Under the pieces are notes generated by a model. That model saw only the letters and a list, made by a program, of their open reading frames with translations. It did no database searches and had not been told where the DNA came from. DNA of 64,000 nucleotides. Origin: Collybiopsis luxurians FD-317 M1. Its lineage: Eukaryota > Basidiomycota > Agaricomycetes > Agaricales > Omphalotaceae. The stretch covers positions 62,001 to 126,000 of the forward strand of contig KN834750.1 of assembly GCA_000827265.1 (NCBI GenBank). Direction: 5' to 3'. Shown here piece by piece: positions 46,490 through 56,000 of this stretch (the stretch's first letter is position 1; every line of letters starts with the position of its first letter). The position numbers and the translations under genes were made by a program.

Positions 46490-49400
46490 GTTTCTAGATG
46501 AATAATAAGACAACACCGAGGAGGAAGGTTGTGAAGACTAACAGAATGTACTAGGTTGTTGATGTAGTGAGAAGAGTAGTGAGAAGAGGAGCTGTAGGCT
46601 GGGGGACAAGAGCTCAAAATGACCTCCTTTTATCTGGTCTGGAAGACTGAATACTTGGGCTTTGAGCATCTGTCGACAAACAGTATGATGAGAGCTCTGA
46701 ATGGAGGTTTGGAATCCGTGCTGTGCGCATAGAGTGAGATATAATTACCTAGCACAGTGTGAATAGCCTGTTTAGATGGAAATATTCTTGAATCTCAGTC
46801 AAACGCCGACACAAGCAGATCTGAGCAGCTCAGATATGGCTGACAGATTCCATTCAAGTTTGAACTGGTATTTCTGCCGAATGCCGCAATAACGGCCACC
46901 TACTGTGCCGAGCTTAATGGATTCGGCTCGAAACAGCAGTTGCATGGTGAGTAAATAGCCGGGTAAATGAACGAAAATGAGGTAAATTGTTACTGGCACC
47001 GGGTCCGCTGTATCAGAAGCACTTCAATTATCCTCCGTCGGGATAGTAGTTAATGTAGCGTCTTCATAATAATCTGCTAAAAGTGAACGACTTAATGACA
47101 TTGTGAATAAATTCCGACGTCGGGGTGACAAGATCCAAAGATTCATCTCTCCCTGAAGTGCAAGACTGATGGGCTAATGAAGATAAAGTGGAAAAGGGGC
47201 GGGGAGATGCAGGAGACCGGTCGTACACGAAGGAGACAGATGACTAGGTCGGTATTACACTGAAGAAAAACCGTGATGTGAGAAACCCCGAAATTGTCGC
47301 TCTCAGACTTGCTTATCGTCTTTCTCAATTTTACTGAGAATACTTAGTCATAGTCCTTGAAGGTCTGCCAGCTAAAAGAGAACTTTTACAATCTAAAAAC
47401 ACTTATTCTGAACACAGAAGAATGTATTGAAAAAGCTCAATAGACCAGATGATCGAAAGCGCTTCAGTACTTACTACTTTAATGCATCTCAGAAGTGAAT
47501 TATTACAATTTCTTTTCAAGGACATTGGAAGTAAGTAATCCAAAGGTTGGAAGCGAAAGAGGTCGAACTTGAAGTTGCATCGCTTATCTCTCTCTCCCTG
47601 CTTGGGAAATACTAACCTCAAGGAAAAGCGGAGCAATTGTAAGCATCGATGAGAATTGAAGTTTCTCTACAATTTCAGTTTATTTCCTCACATCAATGTG
47701 TCTCTTGCGTTCCGAGTGTCAACATGCATTCCGAGTGTCAAGAACCTCAAAGAGATTTCAAATGCAAAGTAGCTCATCAATCTCAGTCAATGATGAACCT
47801 TATCTTACCTTACGGTAAACTTTACCGACTTGCAGACGGAGGTTTGTTGCATCCGCTTAATGAGATAGGCACTGATTCGCTGGCAGGGAACTACTACTTC
47901 TGTAGGTATCTGACATTTAGGGTGTCCGCGTTTTCGCAATCCTGGTGTCTTCAACCCGGAATCCCTTACGGAAAGGTAGGCTGTGCAGCATTTCTAGTAT
48001 ACGGTAGCGTTCACACCTGCCAAACCTATCTCATCCTTTAGTTTTAAATTAGGATGCGGTTATGAACTGAGGTTCATCCGGAAAATTGTTTTATGTATTT
48101 TGATATGGTTACCTGTTTGACTCATACAAATTTTACTTTTTCGCTCATTTGAACGCTGGCATACTACACGTTAAGACCACTTTGTCGGTATGTAAAGCCG
48201 AGGGTCCTAAGCTGCGCACTATCTGATTTAGCCTGAGTAGAGAACCTGCAGCCAAGATAGACCAACGAGCTCATCAATTTCTATTATCTAATAGTCAACT
48301 CACATGAAAACTGTTCCACCACACATGCCACCATGAACTTTATGCTATAGAAAGTCGACTGTCCGTTCCAGATTGCTGGCACAAAGTCGATCAATTCCCG
48401 GCGTCGTATTTTCTGATATATAGCTTCGCATTCCTTCTAGCTTTTTACACAAGACTTCATGAAGCCCTGACCTGTGATACGTCGAATTCGCTTTGATTTG
48501 ATGTATTGCTTGCTTGTAGTTTGACGTCAAGCGGTGGTTAAGATTCAGACAACCAGACTCGCGTGGCAACACCGCCATCATTTCGGTTCAGCTGCAACCG
48601 GAATAACCGGTGTACAGAATGTCAGATTGGTCGGAGCTCTAATGATGGATTTAGGCTACAGGTGTACCACCCAGAGCCAGATAAGTACAATTTGAAGTAG
48701 TATCGCACGACTGACTAACATGGTTCGAAAGTGGTTGACAGGGAATGAGTTAAGCGCCAGAAGCATATTGATTACATGAGCGAACGTATTAGGAAGGGGG
48801 GGTCTTTCCACGCGTCACCATTAGCACCTATGGGCGTCTGTTTGGTTCTGCACCGCGAACAGAGAAAAAAAAATATCCCTGTGTTAGAAGCACCGAGCTC
48901 AGTGAAGCACTGCATACTATACAGTATTTCCTCAACGGCTTTATAAAAATTGAAATTTTCAATGTTCTTCGTGCACGAGGCCGCTGGACGATGGAATGAA
49001 GTTTGAACTTCGGTTTTTTAGCGCTCGGGACCTCTTCCATATTTGCCTGCGTTCGAACTGGAGTACTTGACTTGATTTTACCCATCCACTTTTTTTGCCG
49101 AGCTTGTTCAGCTGTCGGCTTGCCTTTGACTTTTTCGCGTGTGCAGCCTTTCTACCTTTATCCGAAACGAGCCAACCCCGTAAATCCTGTAAAGGCGCAT
49201 TGCAGATACATAGCGCTGCATCAAGAAAGCTTCATTCGCGGATTGAGTCATTAGGAAAAGGACAAAAATCGTTGGCCTGTCAGCAGGGTAACTTGGAAGT
49301 TACCGCTCCCATCAGAATCGATGCAAGTTTCGCGAGCGTTGAGTCTTAACTGTATGCCGGAAAGATACGCCCATTTAGCTTCTCCCTTAGATACAATAGA

Positions 49401-49595
49401 TGCAAACTTCCATGGAATTTTTGGCATTGCCGGTGCAGGTGGGTTTTTTGCAAGTGGAGGTAATAGCAGAAATTCATTTCAATAAGTAATTCTAAACACC
49501 ACAGACACTAATTACACACATACGATACCTTAAATACAGACTGTATAAATCAAAGGAAATGCCGGATTTGTCGATACACGAAATCATTATGTCCT
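46490..49595. other. Spacer 2 of the lectin array
   Basis: 3.1 kb. 46,490-48,040 parallels spacer 1 and the region upstream of copy 3. 48,060-48,290 and 49,255-49,490 are inverted relative to spacer 1. Around 49,080-49,190 the minus strand has a basic open stretch (AAHAKKSKASRQLNKLGKK) that looks like a coding relic, but it has no complete frame. ACGCGTC at 48,810-48,816. Confidence 0.5.
46624..46638 (-). promoter_or_regulatory. TATA-like element of lectin gene 2
   Basis: Minus-strand CCAGATAAAAGGAGG about 140 bp upstream of the ATG, conserved in all three copies. Confidence 0.5.
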
Positions 49596-51135
49596 TTAGA
49601 AGCCAAATGTAGTAGCGCCCTCCTCCAAAGTGGCCGTAAACATCTCCAAGAGGTGTGCCTTGGTTTGCGCACGGCGGATACTTGCTGCAACAAGCTCGCG
49701 CTCCAGCAAAATTTCCGCCCGCTCCTGGAATCGCGCAATAGCGGAAGCGCTGACCCCTGCTATCGTCGACTGCATATGCTTATTGCATTCTTCGACGATT
49801 CTACCTTTCGCTGGACCGACGACGGACTCGGTGTACTTCACAGAAACATCCGATACTGCCGCACTGACCATCTTTTTGCAGGATGAGAGGATGGTTTTCT
49901 GAGCAATGGCAAAGGCTTCTTGGATCTCCACATTGATTTTTTCTTCCATGCTTTCCCATACGGTATGAGTGAATTCTTCGGTCACTTGTGTCTTCACTTC
50001 GTTTTCCAGCAAACCCTTGAGATACACTTCGGCCGATTCATAGTATTCCTGCGTGATCTCGGCGTCGATATACTTGGATGAAGCTTCGGCTAGAGAACCG
50101 AAAGCAGCTCTGAACGCGGCTTGCTCTCCAACTGCTCCAAGCATTCCCTCTGTATTGGTCTCGGTGACAACTAGATAGAATTGTTAACGAACAATGAGCA
50201 TTCACCAGTCCAAAACCACTAGCCTACCTTTGAGTTTCATCCATGGTGCTTCGGTGAAAAACTTCGACAATTCAGCTGTCTCCGCCTGTACCTTGATGCC
50301 GAGTTTGCCTTCGTACACATAGAGATAACGACTCAAGTCTAAGGTTGATGTAACCTTCTTCTCTAAAAATTCGGCGTAGAGAATGAATCCTTCGAGTCTG
50401 ACATTTTGACAGGCTGAGTAAAACTTCTTGCGTCCCCAAATGAGCTTGCCATCGACGATGCCGATGTAAGAATCAAGATCCAATGTAGAAGATGGGTGAA
50501 GTTTTCCATCCGCGCCTCGACATTCAGCAGAAAGAACAGATTTCTGCAGGCGCAATGTAGATCCTACGCTGATCTTGAAAAACAGCGAAGATTGTTCAGA
50601 ATAAGTCATGCTGGGAACGTGTTTAGACATTTTAACAAACTGTCATTTCATTGCAAAGACTTACTGCTGGTGACTTGATTTATACGATCTAAACTCTTGA
50701 GAGAAAGTTGAAGTTGCTTCGTATGATGGGGGTGGGTCACTATTGCAGATGTCACTTAACGTTAATTCAATCGTAAATGAGGAAGACTTACATAGAAGGA
50801 GAGACGGGAGAGAAACCACGCTTCACAGACTTAGGGGAAGGGGGTCTGATAGTGGATACGTATGCGAGTTTGCCATCTTTGATTTGAATATTTGTGCTGA
50901 GGTCAAGCTGGACCGGTACCCATTTCCCTTCAAATTCAATCTCTCCAGTGAAATCCGATCCACTGAGAGACGCATTCCGGACAGCCGTAAAACCATTACG
51001 GCCTCCCCAAATGAGTTTGCCATTGGAAACGCTCAGGCATGAATCGAGCTCCAGCGGTAAGTTCTTGCCACCATGTTTGACGGTCAGATAACCGTTGACG
51101 AGATGAGGATTCTGGTAGGAGCGGTCGAAAGGCAT
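49596..51135 (-). CDS. Double cyanovirin-N domain protein with helical C-terminus, copy 3
   Basis: Third tandem paralogue, ATG 51135 (MPFDRSYQNPHLVNG). Four exons; joins checked by phase: SPS-I-DPPPSYEA, SSHQ-H-MTYSEQ, and KLK-V-VTETNTEG. Domain order and length are as in copy 2, with a few substitutions (for example GKLAYVSTIRPPSPK, LYAEFLEKK, EFTHTVWESM in place of KFTETVWESM). The reading frame is intact, with no sign of decay. The near identity with copy 2, including introns and promoter, indicates a recent duplication or gene conversion. The C-terminal helical domain is the most conserved part between copy 1 and copies 2/3 at its end (RAQTKAHLLEMF). Confidence 0.87.
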
Positions 51136-51261
51136 GTTTCTAGATAGATAATAAGACAACACCGAGGAGGAAGGTTGTGAAGACTAACACTAGACTGTAG
51201 ATGTAGTGAGAAGTGCAATCGGAAGAGCAGCTGTAGGCTGGGGGACAAGAGCTCAAAATGA

Positions 51262-51276
51262 CCTCCTTTTATGTGG
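51262..51276 (-). promoter_or_regulatory. TATA-like element of lectin gene 3
   Basis: Minus-strand CACATAAAAGGAGG about 135 bp upstream of the ATG, at the position conserved in copies 1 and 2. Confidence 0.45.
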
Positions 51277-51771
51277 CTTGCAAAACTGAATACTTGGCCT
51301 TTAAGCGTGTGTCGACAAATGTTACGATAGGAGCTTTTAACGTCCGTGCTGTGCGCATAAAGTGAGATATAATTACCTGGCTCATTGTGAATGGCCTGCT
51401 TAGAGATTAATATTCTTGACACTCGGTCAAGAATCGACATGGACAGATCTAAGCAGCCCTGATGGGCCCGATGAGTTTCGTTAAAGTTGGCAGAATCTGG
51501 GCATCTTTGTGCCTGGGTCGAATGCCGAGATAACGGCCGCCTGCTGTGCCGAGCTTAACACACTCGGCCCGGGGCAGCAAATTTAGTTGGAGATGAGGCT
51601 CTTATTTTGCGTGAAAGAGAAAAGCTACAGCTGATTATCGTGCAATTTGGTACCAGTGACAGTCAGGCCAGAGGAGGTTCAGTCGAGGCTCAGTCGGCAC
51701 CTAGTCAGGCCCAGGGGTAGGATATGTGGACGAAACTGGTTCAATTCTCGGGGTGGAACAAAAGGAGAACC

Positions 51772-52090
51772 TTTGCATTCCCGATGTCAACAAGTACTTG
51801 TCGCTAGATCAGATCTTTCAAATGCAAATTAGGTACCAAATTTAGTCGGTAACAGACTTTAGCTTACTTTACAGGAGACCTTACCCACTAGCTGGCGGAG
51901 GCTTGCTACCACCGGTGTCAACCAGAATCACTTGCATTCCAGGTGTCGATATGTATTCATTGTGTCAATAAGATGCTCTTGCTAGGTCAAATCCTACAAA
52001 TGCAAATAAGCTCATCGAATAAAGCCGATAATTAACCCTACCTGACCTTACCCACTAGCAAGCGGACACTTCCTGCTCCGGCTACCGAGA
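51772..52090. repeat. ~165-bp imperfect tandem duplication
   Basis: Two successive blocks share TTGCATTCC..GTGTC, then CAAATGCAAAT, then ACCTTACCCACTAGC..GCGGA. The corresponding module occurs once upstream of lectin copies 1 (about 42,660-42,840) and 2 (about 47,705-47,880). Confidence 0.6.
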
Positions 52091-53083
52091 TAGGTACTCA
52101 TTTACTCGTAAAGACATATCCCTGAATGTCGGAGGCGGCGGCGTACCGACGCAGGGATGTACTGGGTATCTGACATCTCGGTTTATCCGTCGTTTTCGCA
52201 ATCCTTCTGGCCAAGCAGTTGTTTTCAGCCTAGGTTTCCTAACGCCGAAAACACCAGAAATGATCCACTTAAGCCCTATTTCTGCAACGATCTTGGACAG
52301 ACCCTCGGAAGAATACGAATGACTTTCTACCAAGTTCGTGGTATCATGGGTGGTGGAACAATCTTCATGTGATGATGTGAACCCAAAGTTGATGAGCTCG
52401 AATCGGTTAGTTTGCGCTGCAGTTAAGCTTAAAACGTTCTCTTTATATCAATAGGTTTACATGCGGAACCCAGATTGGTCTTAACTTGTAGCTTCTGGAA
52501 ATAGTGCGAATCAAATCAAGACACGAGTGCTCTTCCGCGAGTCTTTTAGCTATACGGTATTACATGGGATTCGTTCGGAACACAGAGCGAGGTGTGACTT
52601 TGGTTGCTGGACTGCCCGGGTGAGTTCGGACCGAAGTCCGGAGGTCACGCGTCGAGGTCATTCACCTCCAAGTCCAAGTAAGTTGACGCGTCTGAAAACT
52701 ATTACTCATCGGAGTCACTACTCCTTCTCTTTCTTTCTGTGGCAGAGGGCCATAAGTTTGGGCCTTCCATTGTAATTCGATCTCTTTATGCTTTCTCGTG
52801 AGGAGAGATGTCTTCGGACTGTCAGATGGCCAGTCACTAGTCAATCACCAATTATCTGCGACGCGTAAGCCAAGTGTACGCGTCACTTTCATTTCCTACT
52901 ATAAAGTCAACGTCTCCTTCCAACCTCCACCACACTTTTCTCTAAACAAATCTGTTCACTGGTTTTGCGTACCATGTAAGCTGGGTGTTCAACGTTCTCA
53001 AGCTCATCCTCATCTGCAGTATTACTAGGTCCTTTTCGCTTGCTTTCTATGCACCCGTTAGTGTCGCTGCTGCATCTGCTTCT

Positions 53084-56000
53084 ATGCTGATGTTTTATCT
53101 CGTCTTGAGTACCCTCCCATCTACGCATCGGAATCGAGGCCCGAGTGCCGGCGAGCAAGGAAATTACGCCAGTATTTCACTCACGTATCGAGTTTTACGC
53201 TGCTGCTGCTCTGTCGTGCTGCTCCTGTGTTCCTTGGCATCGACAGTGTTCGCAGACTGTGATATTCCTTACAATCTAGCCTCGCGACAGATCCTGAACT
53301 GTATAGCCTACGTGGGTGTCGTATCAGACTTTGCGCAAACCTCAACGATAACCGAGTTTCTATGCAGGGGTATTCTGTTTTCCTGGCGGCTAGCGCAGTG
53401 TACTCGCGGTCCAGGTGGAATCAAATATTTTCTACTCATCTTGAAGCAGTTCTACTTGCCTCTTTGGCCCTCTATGGATACACCACGCTAATTCCCACTA
53501 TATTATCGACCGCAAGTTCCCGGAATGTATGCGAGAGCAAAATTCAATTGTGGTCTGAGGGCCTCGCTCTGGTGTTGGGAGCAGTACTACTTCCTCTGTT
53601 AGTTCCCCGAAGATATGTTCCTTTCGACTCCAAAGTAAGGCTTGGCTTAACATAATGCTCATTTCGCTAATTTATCGTCAAGAACCCATTGTCTAATCCG
53701 AATCCGGAGCAAACAGCCTCTTTGCTGTCATTATTGTTTTTTTCGTATCTTGACCCTATTATCTTCAAGGCATCCAAGGTACCTCACCTATCCACCGATG
53801 AGCTTCCCTTTCTTTCCGAGGAAGATCAAGCTCGTGTATTACGAGAAAAGGATCTGGGTGTATGCTGTTTTTAATGCTTCAAACTCGTATATGAAGTTCT
53901 CAAGAAGTTTTCCTCAGAAACTTGATCCTCTAGCTAGAGGAGGGAAGCAACACTTATTTTTCAATCTTCTGCGCACATTTGCGAAGGACATTTCAGGCAT
54001 GACTATCGCACTTCTTTGCCACGCAATGTTCTCCTTCCTTCCCACCATAGCCACCAACCAGCTGCTGGCGTAGGTTGATACACCTTGAGAACCATCTTGC
54101 AGAAATGCTTACCGCCATTAATCAGATACCTGGAAGCAACACCATCTGGAAGCGACCGCGTTCCACCTTGGTTTTGGATCTCGCTTCTTTTCATTGGACC
54201 TGTGGGATCCTCAGCTGCAATAGAAGTCTACATGCGTGTTGTAGTATGTCTAATTGCCCAGAGAGTGACCAATCATTGCTTATTGTTTTCTTAGTTGAGA
54301 GCACTCGTCATAACGGAGGCATTGCTAGCAGAGCTGATATACGAGCACGCAGTCAAAGCTCGAGTCAAATCTGACGCTAGAGATGAAGATTCCATTGAAG
54401 GTATCCATCTCCTCCGACTCCGGTTTCAAAAATCATTAACAGATCCTTTCTCAGCCGAGAAAACTATGGCGAACATCAACACACTTGTGACAGTAGATCT
54501 CAACACTTTAGAACAGGGCCAACATTTCCTTGTACTGATCATCTACCTCCCCATTCAGATGATGATATGTATCGCATTCTTGTACAGATTACTCGGATGG
54601 AGGTAGTTCCCTTCATCTTTCTCTGCATTCATTTTCTGATTTTTGCAGTGCCTTTGTCGGAATCGCTTTGACTGCGCTCTTGGTTCCGATACCGAGTCTT
54701 GTAGGGAAGCTATTTCACGGTGTACAAGAGGATAAAATGAAAAAGACAGACTCACGGGTTCAGATGTTCACGGATGGTAATGGTTTGTCTGTGACTTCTT
54801 TGACTCTCCACTAATGAGAGGAACTTGGTCAGTGGTTAATGTTCTTCGAATGGTCAAGTTGTTCGGTTGGGAAGAGAAAATGTCCCACAAAATTGCTCAC
54901 AAACGGACCGCCGAGCTGAAAGCTAGTCGGAAGACTCGTTTTTTGGAACTTCTGCTGATTGTGATCAGGTCGATAATTTTATCCTTTCTATCTTTTGTCA
55001 ATGCGCTTACTTATTTGTCTGCAAAAGCTTCGCTTTGCCATTTTTGACAATGCTCACAACTTTTGCGTGCTAGTAAGTCTTGTCCGCAGTGCATTTATTG
55101 AGTTCGCTGACGATATTTCTAGTGTACGTAGTTCCTGAACCTGAAAAATGGAAGCTTAGTCCATGATATTCATCCTTTGAATTTTGAAGACATTGATCGC
55201 AAAAGGGGAATTCAGCGCTTCAGTGGCATTCCCAGCCCTGGTAGTTTTCGACCTTTTCAGAAATCAAATTCAAGTCGCCTTCTTTCACGGGACTCGTATT
55301 ATCACCGCGAAAGTGTCTTTAGACAGGATCAACACTTTCCTGCACAACGTCAGCCTCGTTCACTTGAAACTCAGCTTGACGCTCATGATTAGATATTCAG
55401 ACGGAGTTGCTGGACGGTTTTGACGCCAATAGCGTGTCTCCAGTATCCAACGGAGAGATCTCGGACAAGATTGGATTCCATAATGCGTCTTTCACTTGGT
55501 CAAACTCCGCGAGCGGAAGTGCAACACCATTAGGACGAAGATTTGTCCTTCGGATTCCAGAAACCCTGCAATTCAAACGCAACGCGGTGAACCTTGTTGT
55601 TGGCGCTACTGGATCGGGAAAATCATCTCTAATACTTGCGCTGCTCGGTGAGCCTGATTACATGGTCAGATCGAAAGATACACTTACCAACTTACTTACA
55701 GGGGAATTGCATTATACTCCATTAAGCGGCGATGCTTGGTTTAATCTACCGCGAGCAGGAGGAGTAGCCTATGCTGCACAGGAGTCATGGGTACTCAACG
55801 AAACCATCAAGGTGAATCTAGTAATTGCGAGCTTGCCGCGTACTTAATTCCAGCTGCTGTAGGACAATATTCTATTTGGATCTCCGTATGACGAGGATCG
55901 CTACAAAAAAGTCATAAAACAGTGTGCCTTGGAACCCGACTTGGCGCTCTTCGCTGCCGGAGACATGACCGAAATTGGAGAACGCGGATTGACGTTGAGT

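Larger units (their letters stand above)
51136..53083. other. Region upstream of lectin copy 3 and of the ABC transporter
   Basis: 1.95 kb. 51,136-52,450 is homologous to the upstream halves of the other two units and contains an internal ~165-bp tandem duplication. 52,640-52,890 holds four ACGCGT motifs (52,647, 52,686, 52,861, 52,878) just upstream of the ABC transporter. A possible 5'-UTR intron (GTAAGC...CTGCAG, about 52,976-53,025) precedes the transporter. Confidence 0.45.

Noticed and set aside
51640..51760. Possible tRNA (GGTTCAATTCT resembles a B box)
   Set aside because: No matching acceptor stem, A box or cloverleaf could be drawn; no other tRNA-like sequence was convincing in the window.
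39900..52500. Transposon as cause of the repeated array
   Set aside because: No transposase, integrase or reverse transcriptase coding and no clear terminal repeats were seen; the repeats track whole genes plus promoters, which fits tandem duplication.
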